DNA from: Nitrospira sp.
GTDB lineage: Bacteria > Nitrospirota > Nitrospiria > Nitrospirales > Nitrospiraceae
Assembly: GCA_016873495.1 (NCBI GenBank)
Contig: VGXC01000024.1
Span: 1-50,210 of the forward strand
DNA length: 50,210 nt
Reading direction: 5' to 3'
Below the pieces are notes generated by a model, which made no database searches, was not told where the DNA came from, and saw nothing but the letters and a program-made list of their open reading frames with translations. Below are positions 18,416 through 24,913 of this stretch, in pieces. Numbering within the stretch: position 1 is the stretch's first letter; each line of letters begins with the position of its first letter. The translations under genes were made by a program, and so were the position numbers.

Positions 18416-19717
18416 ATGTTTACACTGTACATGGACAAGTTTAGAGGCTTTCAGGAAACAACTATTCCGCTTGTAGAGGTAAATTTTCTCGTGGGCGAGA
18501 ACAGTACAGGCAAATCATCGCTTCTTGGCTTGGCTAATCTGCTGTCTTCTCCTGATTTCTGGTTCTCTCAGAATTTCAATCTTCCAGAATATGAATTTGG
18601 GGGGTTTGTCGATATTTTGTCAGCAGGATGCAAGAGGACCGAAGAATTTTCTTTTGGAGCTGCCATGTCCTTGAGGCATAGAGAGACCAGAGAAGAAAAG
18701 GATTACACATATTTAGTTTCGTACCGGGAAAAAGACAGCCTGCCCATGCTCTCATTGTTTTCCTGTCTAGATGGTAACAGGCTTATCTCATTCAGGCAGT
18801 TCAGGAACACATATCGGCGTTGCACTGAGACATTGCATGCTGAGCATATTCCAAAGAACAAGGCGGCGAAGTTTGCTTTGCTGCGGAGTCAGTCATTGAG
18901 GGCGGAGGAGGATTTTAGCGCGTTGCCAAAGAGCTTACCTGTGCGTGGTGGTTTGATCCCCATGCTCGCAATGCTAGAGGGTGAATCTGGTGATAAAAAG
19001 CCCGATGAAGGAGTATTTATGTTGCCCGTGCCACCTCTAGGTCATGATGTTGCTTGGCTCGCCCCAATCCGAACCAAACCCAAGCGGACCTATGATGGAT
19101 ATGGGCAACCCTTTAGTCCAGAGGGTGAACACACTCCATATATCATCCGAAAGAAGCTTGAGTCACGAACTGGCGCCCAAGAGTTTCGCGATGCCTTGTC
19201 GAGGTTCGGGGCCGAAAGCGGGCTTTTTTCTGATGTGACGGTCCATGATCTTGGAAGGGATGCTGTGTCACCTTTCGAGCTGATGATCCGTCTTCGGAAA
19301 GATTGTGACTTGCGGATAAATAGCGTCGGGTATGGAGTCTCCCAAGTGTTGCCACTGGTTGTTGAAATGCTAGCAAGAAGAAAAAATTCTTGGTTTGCCA
19401 TGCAGCAACCCGAAGTGCATTTGCATCCTCGGGCTCAAGGCGCTCTAGGTGACGTTATATACAATGTCGCAGAGCGTGACAATAAGCGGTTTCTCATTGA
19501 AACCCATAGTGATTTCACGATCGATCGATTCCGCATGAACTATCGAAATAACCCCCAGCATAAATCGAATGCGCAAGTACTCTTCTTCCAGCGTGATAAC
19601 ACTGGGAACCATGTTTGCCGTATTCCCATCGAGAAGAACGGCGAGTACTCACGTGATCAGCCCCCTGCGTTCAGAGAATTCTTTCTGAAAGAACAAATGA
19701 ATGTCTTGGGGCTGTGA
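18416..19717 (+). CDS. AAA (OLD/SMC-like) ATPase of a probable defence or toxin module
   Basis: A 433-residue cytoplasmic ATPase. Walker A is GENSTGKSS (about residues 27-35), directly after a DKFRGF N-terminus typical of RecF/OLD-like ATPases. An ABC-type signature-like GYGVSQVLPLV lies near residue 305. The Walker B region is WFAMQQPEVHLHP (about 328-340), and its E-x-H-L-H-P is the AAA_15/AAA_21 hallmark. The switch histidine is in ETHSDF (about 362). The next gene, encoding a PIN-like nuclease, overlaps it by four bases (GTGA). ATPase-nuclease pairs of this form occur in phage-defence systems such as Septu- or PARIS-like modules. Base composition is clearly lower in G+C than its neighbours, which points to transfer. 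GAGGAGA precedes the ATG. Confidence 0.8.
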   Translation: MFTLYMDKFRGFQETTIPLVEVNFLVGENSTGKSSLLGLANLLSSPDFWFSQNFNLPEYEFGGFVDILSAGCKRTEEFSFGAAMSLRHRETREEKDYTYLVSYREKDSLPMLSLFSCLDGNRLISFRQFRNTYRRCTETLHAEHIPKNKAAKFALLRSQSLRAEEDFSALPKSLPVRGGLIPMLAMLEGESGDKKPDEGVFMLPVPPLGHDVAWLAPIRTKPKRTYDGYGQPFSPEGEHTPYIIRKKLESRTGAQEFRDALSRFGAESGLFSDVTVHDLGRDAVSPFELMIRLRKDCDLRINSVGYGVSQVLPLVVEMLARRKNSWFAMQQPEVHLHPRAQGALGDVIYNVAERDNKRFLIETHSDFTIDRFRMNYRNNPQHKSNAQVLFFQRDNTGNHVCRIPIEKNGEYSRDQPPAFREFFLKEQMNVLGL

Positions 19718-20193
19718 GCGTGTGTATCGTAATTGACACGGATGTATTGGGGTGCGTCTTCGACCCTGCAAATACAAGGCACAGCAACTATATTCCAGTA
19801 ACAGATTGGATTACCAAGGGTGAGGGGTTTCTTGTGCTAGGAGGGACCGAGTATTTAAGACAACTGCGAGATGCGCCAAGGTACTACAAAGTGATGGTCG
19901 AGCTCAAGAAAATGGGGCGGGTCATGAGGATTCGGGATGTGCTTGTTGATGAACAATGCAAGCAAGTCTGGCTTCTATTGGGAAGCAACACGAGATGTGA
20001 TGATGCTCACCTTATTGCAATTATACGAGCCTCTGGGTGTCGTCTGATTTGCTCTAATGACAAGAGAGCTGATACTTACCTAAAGAACAAAAGATACTAT
20101 CTGCGGCGTCAGAAACCTCCGTCAATTTATAGGAATAGCGACCACCGACACTTACTTTGCCGGCGAAATATTGTAAATATTCGCGGAACATGA
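19714..20193 (+). CDS. PIN-like nuclease coupled to the AAA ATPase
   Basis: A 159-residue protein from GTG 19714, overlapping the ATPase stop. The N-terminus IVIDTDVLGCVFDP carries the first PIN acidic residues (Asp8, Asp10). The segment TRCDDAHLIAIIRASGCRLICSNDKRADTYL supplies the later acidic cluster and the typical final strand. PIN domains cut RNA in toxins and in some defence effectors. The C-terminal 40 residues are rich in Arg/Tyr/His and may bind nucleic acid. No antitoxin-like gene accompanies it, so the ATPase is the likely controller. The full catalytic set is a reading of motifs, not an alignment. Confidence 0.6.
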   Translation: MSVCIVIDTDVLGCVFDPANTRHSNYIPVTDWITKGEGFLVLGGTEYLRQLRDAPRYYKVMVELKKMGRVMRIRDVLVDEQCKQVWLLLGSNTRCDDAHLIAIIRASGCRLICSNDKRADTYLKNKRYYLRRQKPPSIYRNSDHRHLLCRRNIVNIRGT

Positions 20194-20266
20194 GATTCGG
20201 TCCTTCGCCCTTACTTTTATTGAGTCGGGGTGTTAAGAGTTTGCGCTGGGAGTAAGTCTGGTCTAA

Positions 20267-20554
20267 CTATGTTTTGACCGGCTTTCCCTTCCATTCCTGG
20301 GCGATGCGGTCGGCGAGGAAGAGTTTCAGGAGCGTTTGGTAGGGCACGTCCCGTTTGTTGGCCAGGGTTTTGATCTGGTCGAGCAGCGACTTGGGCAGTC
20401 GGAGCGAGATGGTTTCGGTGGACGGCTTCAGATTCGGAAATAGCGTACGGGTCGCTTTGGCATAGTCCACGTACTCGGTCGAATCGTGAGTGGCCCAAAA
20501 GTCGGCTTCTTCCCGCTCACTCTTGAACGTCGGTTTCTTTTTGAGCTTGCTCAT
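20267..20554 (-). CDS. brnA: BrnA/CopG-type antitoxin
   Basis: A 95-residue antitoxin. The C-terminal half has the ribbon-helix-helix pattern TISLRLPKSLLDQIKTLANK, then VPYQTLLKLFLADRIAQEW, which dimerises, binds operator DNA and neutralises the toxin. The N-terminal FKSEREEADFWATHDSTEY is the BrnA-like toxin-contacting stretch. Its start lies 38 bases inside the toxin gene, on the same transcript. The order toxin then antitoxin is the usual brnTA order. The RHH domain is expected to repress the promoter upstream of brnT. Confidence 0.85.
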   Translation of the reverse strand: MSKLKKKPTFKSEREEADFWATHDSTEYVDYAKATRTLFPNLKPSTETISLRLPKSLLDQIKTLANKRDVPYQTLLKLFLADRIAQEWKGKPVKT

Positions 20555-20837
20555 GGTAGCGGTTTCGCTCCTTCCTGCTCATGTCTCTCGCCGAGATGAT
20601 TCGCAGACGGCTTGCTCGCACGGTAAACACCAGAAACAGTAGCCGTCCCGCATCGGTCTGGCCCAGCGCATAGTGTCGCGCCTCTTGCGCGGAGTGGGGC
20701 TCGTCATCGGCAACCACGAGCGGCCGGTTGAAGAAGGCCTGCTCGCATTCCCACGGCGTGACGTGATGCCGTTCCCAGTTCTTCCCGAGGTTGCCCTCGT
20801 CCCAATCGAACCCCTCGAGTTGCGCAAGATCAGCCAT
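20517..20837 (-). CDS. brnT: BrnT-type ribonuclease toxin
   Basis: A 106-residue toxin of the RelE-like BrnT family. It shows FDWDEGNLGKNWERHHVTPWECEQAFF, a short acidic turn, QEARHYALGQTDAGRLLFLVFT, then RLRIISARDMSRKERNRY, which matches BrnT signatures including the catalytic Arg/His set near RIISAR. It cuts mRNA and arrests growth when unopposed. The gene starts at 20837 and overlaps brnA. A perfect inverted repeat overlapping its promoter is the probable autoregulatory operator. Confidence 0.88.
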   Translation of the reverse strand: MADLAQLEGFDWDEGNLGKNWERHHVTPWECEQAFFNRPLVVADDEPHSAQEARHYALGQTDAGRLLFLVFTVRASRLRIISARDMSRKERNRYHEQAQKETDVQE

Positions 20838-20853
20838 GCGAAATCATGGTCAT

Positions 20854-20872
20854 GTATATGGCAACAATATAC
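20854..20872. promoter_or_regulatory. Probable BrnA operator: GTATAT-N7-ATATAC
   Basis: A perfect 6-bp inverted repeat with a 7-base centre covers the brnT -10 element. RHH antitoxins bind short palindromes over their own promoters, so this is the expected autoregulation site. Confidence 0.5.
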
Positions 20873-20892
20873 GTCATGTTCTCGACTGTCAA
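20864..20892 (-). promoter_or_regulatory. brnTA promoter (TTGACA-17-TATTGT)
   Basis: On the minus strand a perfect -35 TTGACA (20892-20887) is followed by a 17-base spacer and TATTGT (20869-20864). The brnT ATG lies 26 bases further on. The -10 overlaps the inverted repeat at 20854-20872. Confidence 0.65.
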
Positions 20893-20948
20893 GTCCGGGA
20901 AGGTGTGCGGAGGTTCATTGACGCAGGCGAGTCGGCGGTGCTATCGTC

Positions 20949-20975
20949 GTGGCACGTTATTACTATTCGTAGCAC
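20949..20975. promoter_or_regulatory. Probable NikR operator: GTGGCAC-N13-GTAGCAC
   Basis: The arrangement GTG..AC, 13 bases, GT..CAC lies 12 bases before the nikR ATG. It resembles the GTGTTAC-(13/14)-GTAACAC site described for a Geobacter NikR. It would place nikR under its own control. An outer GTGCTA (20938-20943) also mirrors the final TAGCAC. Confidence 0.45.
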
Positions 20976-20987
20976 TAAGAGGCTGGC

Positions 20988-21404
20988 ATGAAGAAGCTCG
21001 TGCGGTTTGGGGTGTCGCTGGACCATCATTTGCTGGACGATTTCGACCGGCTGATCGCCCGCAAGAAATACGCGACGCGGTCGGAGGCGTTGCGGGACCT
21101 GATCCGCGACAACCTGGTCGGGCAGGAATGGGACGAAAACAAGGACACGGTCGGTACCATCACGCTCCTCTATGACCATCACGTCCGTTCGCTGACGGAG
21201 AAGCTGACCGACATTCAGCACGACTACGAGAAGCTGATTCTCTCCGCCATGCACGTGCATCTGGATCATGATCACTGTCTGGAGGTGTTGGCGGTGCGGG
21301 GCAAGGGGCGGGAGATCAGAAAGGTCGCGGACCGGCTCATCGCGACCAAGGGGGTCAAGCACGGCAAGCTGACCATGACGACCACGGGGAAGGGGCTCAG
21401 CTAG
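20988..21404 (+). CDS. nikR: Nickel-responsive regulator NikR
   Basis: A 138-residue transcription factor. The N-terminal ribbon-helix-helix ([30 protein letters not shown]) binds DNA. The C-terminal ACT-like domain carries the nickel site in [16 protein letters not shown], with the expected His, His and Cys ligands, plus an upstream His in LLYDHH. Nickel-loaded NikR represses uptake genes. The downstream TonB-dependent receptor, on the same strand, is the obvious target. An operator-like repeat sits directly upstream. The start at 20988 is preceded by AAGAGG. Confidence 0.95.
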   Translation: MKKLVRFGVSLDHHLLDDFDRLIARKKYATRSEALRDLIRDNLVGQEWDENKDTVGTITLLYDHHVRSLTEKLTDIQHDYEKLILSAMHVHLDHDHCLEVLAVRGKGREIRKVADRLIATKGVKHGKLTMTTTGKGLS

Positions 21405-21575
21405 CAGGATGTTGAAAAAGTCCGCCAGCTTCGTTCTCGCATCGCTCAGAGACTCCACGTACGGCAAGGAGTATGCGTCGTCTCTTCGCCCGCTGCGGCC
21501 GAGCCACGGGAACAGCGCGTGTGTTTGACGCACGCGGGGCGGGGGGTGAGAAGGAGGCCTTTTTGACCATCCTGC
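21404..21575. repeat. Nitrospira-type interspersed element with inverted ends (REP/MITE-like)
   Basis: The left end GCAGGATGTTGAAAAAGTCC (21404-21423) and the right end GGCCTTTTTGACCATCCTGC (21556-21575) are inverted repeats matching at 17 of 20 positions. About 130 bases of non-coding sequence lie between them. From memory, similar 'caggatgttgaaaaagtccgccagcttcg' elements recur in Nitrospira genomes. It begins at the last base of nikR and so fills the gap before the receptor. Short open frames inside are not genes. Confidence 0.6.
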
Positions 21576-21672
21576 GGGGAATTCTCCTGTCGTCTCTGGC
21601 CAGCGAGCCATTGGCATCCGAGCGATTCCACAATAGTTTGTCAACAGCTTGCTAGCCGGCTGAGAGCGTCCC

Positions 21673-23721
21673 GTGGCTGCCGCTTTCCGATTCCGACTTC
21701 AACTCGTGCTCGCGTGTCTCATGACCGGCCTGGCCCATGCCCACGAGCCTGCGGAAGAGGGTACTGTCGTCCTGCCGGATGTGCCGGTGCTGGCCGAGCG
21801 GCTGACGGCCGCGTCCTCCGAACATATCATCCCGGACAAAGACATTCAGCTCCAGCCCCAGGGCCGGCCGGGCAATCTGCTGCGGCTCGCCCCCGGCATC
21901 CTGTCCGTCGAACATTCCGGCGGGGCAGGCAAGGCCGACCAGTATTTCTTGCGGGGGTTCGATGCGGATCACGGGACCGATATCGCCGTGTTCCGGGACG
22001 GGATGCCGGTCAACTTGCGCAGCAACGCCCATGGGCAGGGCTATACGGACCTCAACTTCATCATTCCGGAGACGATCAAGGAGGTGCAGGTCTACAAGGG
22101 GCCCTATCACGTCCAGTATGGGGATTTCGATACGGGGGCGGCGGTCGAGTTCGTCACCCGCGAGACGGTGGAAGAGGGTATCGTGCAGGCGGCCGGGGGG
22201 CAGTTCAACCAGCAACGGTATATGACGATGTTTTCTCCGACCACCGGCAAGGTGCGGACGCTGATCGCCGCAGAGGGATATCATATGGACGGCCCCTTCC
22301 TGAGCGCGAATCGCTACAACCGCTTCAACGGCCTGGCCAAAGCCACGATGAATCCCACGGGCCGGTCGGAGCTCAGCCTGACCGGCACGTACTACCAGGG
22401 CCGGTGGAATGCGTCCGGGCAGGTCCCGCTGCAATCGGTCAATAATGGACAGATCGACCGGTTTGGCTCGCTGGACCCGACCGAAGGGGGGAGGACGGAG
22501 CGGGCGACGGCCGCCCTCCGCTACCATTACGATGCGCCCGGCGGGGGGCGCTTCTTCGCGGACCTCTACGGCCAGTATTACAAGCTGGACCTGTACAGCA
22601 ATTTCACCTTCTTTCTGGACAATCCGATGAGCGGCGACGGGATCGAACAGAACGATCGGCGCGTCATCTATGGCAGCGACGTCGGCTATCGCCAAGCGGG
22701 CGAGGTGGTGGGCATCGCCGGCGCCGCGACGGTGGGCGTCCAGACCCGTGTGGACGATGCGCAGGTCCGCCTGGGCACTCAGCAGCGGCGAATGCGTCTG
22801 GGCACGACCTCCGACAGCGACGTGCTGGAAGCGTCCTATTCACCCTATCTGAAGCTGGAGTTGCAACCGACGCCCTGGATGCGCCTCAACGGCGGCGTGC
22901 GCGGCGACATCTTCACATTTGACGTCCGCAACCGCTGCGCAACCTGCCCGCGGCAGCCCCACGGACGAACCGATGCGGCCATTGCGAGCACGAAGGGCAA
23001 TCTGGTGTTGGGGCCTTGGTTCGGGACCGAGTTCTTCCTGAACTTCGGCACCGGTTTCCACAGCAACGATGCCCGGGCCGTGGTGAGCAGTTCCTCGGTC
23101 CAGTCGCTGCCGCGCGCCACGGCTTACGAAGTCGGGGTACGCACCAAGCAATGGGATCGGGTCGAGCTGTTGGCCTCCCTGTGGGCCCTGGACCTCTCCT
23201 CCGAGTTGGTTTTTGCGGGGGACGCCGGCACGACGGAAATTCGCGGCGCGACGAGACGCTATGGGACGGAGTTGGGCGCCCGGCTGCAATTGCTCGACTG
23301 GCTGAGTCTGCGCGGGGACCTGACCATGACCCATGCCGAATTTCGCGGGACGGGGCAGGCGGTGCCCCTGGCCCCGGAGCTGACCGGCCAGGCAGGCCTG
23401 ACCGCCACGCTGCCCAACGGCTTGACCTCCTCGCTGCAAATGGTCCATATGGGGAGACGTCCGGCGGTCGAAGATCGGTCGGTCTACCTCAAAGGGTTCA
23501 CCTTCTTCGATTGGGTCAACCGTTATCGCGTGCCGGTCAAGATGGAGCGAGGTCGGCTGGAGGCGTTTTTTACGATTCAGAACCTGTTCGACGCGCAATG
23601 GCGGCAGGCCCAGTTTTTCTACGAGTCGCGCGTCAATCCGACCGCGCAGGCCGTCTCCGATGTCCACTTCTCGCCTGGCACGCCGCGCAATATCATGGGG
23701 GGGATCGCGTGGGTATTTTGA
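21673..23721 (+). CDS. TonB-dependent receptor, probably for nickel
   Basis: A 682-residue outer-membrane receptor starting at GTG 21673. The signal peptide ends at LAHAHE. A TonB-box-like VVLPDVPVLAE is followed by the plug: RPGNLLRLAPGILSVEHSGG, YFLRGFDADHGTDIAVFRDG and VQVYKGPYHVQYGDFDTGAA. The barrel follows and ends NIMGGIAWVF. A CATCPRQPHGR loop could be a metal-binding extracellular loop. The nikR gene immediately upstream and the operator-like site suggest nickel as cargo, for urease or hydrogenase. That is inference from context. It shares no close similarity with the receptor at 9017. Its stop overlaps the next gene by one base. Confidence 0.88.
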   Translation: MAAAFRFRLQLVLACLMTGLAHAHEPAEEGTVVLPDVPVLAERLTAASSEHIIPDKDIQLQPQGRPGNLLRLAPGILSVEHSGGAGKADQYFLRGFDADHGTDIAVFRDGMPVNLRSNAHGQGYTDLNFIIPETIKEVQVYKGPYHVQYGDFDTGAAVEFVTRETVEEGIVQAAGGQFNQQRYMTMFSPTTGKVRTLIAAEGYHMDGPFLSANRYNRFNGLAKATMNPTGRSELSLTGTYYQGRWNASGQVPLQSVNNGQIDRFGSLDPTEGGRTERATAALRYHYDAPGGGRFFADLYGQYYKLDLYSNFTFFLDNPMSGDGIEQNDRRVIYGSDVGYRQAGEVVGIAGAATVGVQTRVDDAQVRLGTQQRRMRLGTTSDSDVLEASYSPYLKLELQPTPWMRLNGGVRGDIFTFDVRNRCATCPRQPHGRTDAAIASTKGNLVLGPWFGTEFFLNFGTGFHSNDARAVVSSSSVQSLPRATAYEVGVRTKQWDRVELLASLWALDLSSELVFAGDAGTTEIRGATRRYGTELGARLQLLDWLSLRGDLTMTHAEFRGTGQAVPLAPELTGQAGLTATLPNGLTSSLQMVHMGRRPAVEDRSVYLKGFTFFDWVNRYRVPVKMERGRLEAFFTIQNLFDAQWRQAQFFYESRVNPTAQAVSDVHFSPGTPRNIMGGIAWVF

Positions 23722-24260
23722 TGAAGCGCCGACCCCTCGCGCGATCGTTCTATGAGAAGCCGACGCTGACGGTGGCCAGAAATCTCCTTGGCAAATATCT
23801 GGTTCGGGAAAGAGCCGGCGGCCTCTTCTCCGGCCGGATCGTCGAGGTGGAGGCCTATGTCGGGCCGGAGGATCGGGCGTCCCATGCCTCGCGCGGCAAG
23901 ACCAAACGGACGGAGATCATGTTCGGGCAGGCGGGGCTTACCTATGTCTATCTGATCTATGGGATGTATCACTGCTTCAATATTGTGACCGAGCGGGAGG
24001 GCTATCCGGCGGCGATTCTGGTGCGGGCGGTTGAGCTGGAAAGCGGTGAACTTGTGGATGGCCCCGGGAAGCTCTGTCGGCAGCTCGACATCAGCCGAGC
24101 GCACAACCGGCACGACCTCACGCTGGGCAAGCAGCTCTGGGTGGAAGATCGCGGCGAGCGCCTCGCGCCTCGCATGATCGTGCGCGCGCCCAGGATTGGG
24201 GTCGAATACGCAAAGGAGTGGGCGAAGAAACCCTGGCGATTGAGAATCAAGGGTCTTTAG
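23721..24260 (+). CDS. 3-methyladenine (alkyladenine) DNA glycosylase
   Basis: A 179-residue enzyme of the AAG/MPG family that removes alkylated purines from DNA by flipping the base out. Family motifs are LARNLLGKYLVRE-like at residues 20-32, IVEVEAYVGPEDRASHA with the catalytic Glu, FGQAGLTYVYLIYGMYHCFN with the intercalating Tyr, and DGPGKLCRQLDI. The ATG overlaps the receptor's TGA (TGATG), so it is translated from the same message, though the functional link to nickel uptake is unclear. A strong terminator follows 8 bases after the stop. Length and motifs look complete. Confidence 0.92.
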   Translation: MKRRPLARSFYEKPTLTVARNLLGKYLVRERAGGLFSGRIVEVEAYVGPEDRASHASRGKTKRTEIMFGQAGLTYVYLIYGMYHCFNIVTEREGYPAAILVRAVELESGELVDGPGKLCRQLDISRAHNRHDLTLGKQLWVEDRGERLAPRMIVRAPRIGVEYAKEWAKKPWRLRIKGL

Positions 24261-24268
24261 CGAAAACA

Positions 24269-24300
24269 AAAAGGGGAATGCCTTGCGGCATTCCCCTTTT
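24269..24300. terminator. Strong bidirectional intrinsic terminator
   Basis: AAAAGGGGAATGCC (24269-24282) and GGCATTCCCCTTTT (24287-24300) form a perfect 14-bp stem with a 4-base loop and A/T-runs on both sides. It ends the nikR-receptor-glycosylase unit and the opposing gene at 24322. Confidence 0.9.
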
Positions 24301-24321
24301 GCTGTGTATCGGACGGAACTC

Positions 24322-24684
24322 TTAGTTGATGGTCCGCTCGCCCGAGATTTTCGTCGCGGATTCGACCGGCGGCTGGACCTTGATCTGCGGCCCTTGCACC
24401 TTGGGCAGACGGTTAAACTTCCCGTCGGACCGATTGTCCGCGTCCTTCTCGACGATCCGACCGTTATTCTCGTCCACGAGATGCTGTTCGGTGTGCTTGG
24501 GGGTCACGGCGGCAGCGGCGGAGAGCGCCTTCTCGCCGGTCGCATTGGTTTGGCCCTGGTCGTTGGCGTTGCCGGAGGCCGGGTAGCCGGGATGCTTCGG
24601 CAAGAGGGCCGGATTGGCCATTGCGAGAGATACGGAGAGCGCCACGCCCAACACCGCCATCCCAGTGCTGATGAGAGTCTTCAT
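24322..24684 (-). CDS. Small exported protein of unknown function
   Basis: A 120-residue product. The start at 24684 is chosen because AAAGGAG lies seven bases upstream. A signal peptide (about residues 1-23, ending SLAMAN) is followed by a low-complexity, charged and proline-containing sequence with no clear fold (NPALLPKHPGYPASGNAND, HTEQHLVDENNGRIVEKDAD). It has no cysteines and looks disordered. I do not recognise it. It is transcribed alone on the minus strand and ends in the shared terminator. Confidence 0.65.
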   Translation of the reverse strand: MKTLISTGMAVLGVALSVSLAMANPALLPKHPGYPASGNANDQGQTNATGEKALSAAAAVTPKHTEQHLVDENNGRIVEKDADNRSDGKFNRLPKVQGPQIKVQPPVESATKISGERTIN

Positions 24685-24913
24685 AGCAGTCACTCCTTTG
24701 AAGTAAGTGTGAATGACGATCAATATAAGCGAATCAGTTCAGGCTGTAAGTCGGGGCGTATCTTAGCCAGCTCTGCGGACCCTGTCAATAGGGGAATCAG
24801 GATGGGTGATAGTCCGGGGAGTCTGAACGTCTATAAAGTCACAACGTCATGGCAAGGCGATGCATCAGATTGTAAACTTTAGAATTTTCAGACTTTTCAA
24901 CTTTTAGGCTGAG

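Noticed and set aside
21473-21655. Small open frame inside the 21404-21575 repeat and its flank
   Set aside because: It lies in a non-coding interspersed element and has no start signal or recognisable protein.
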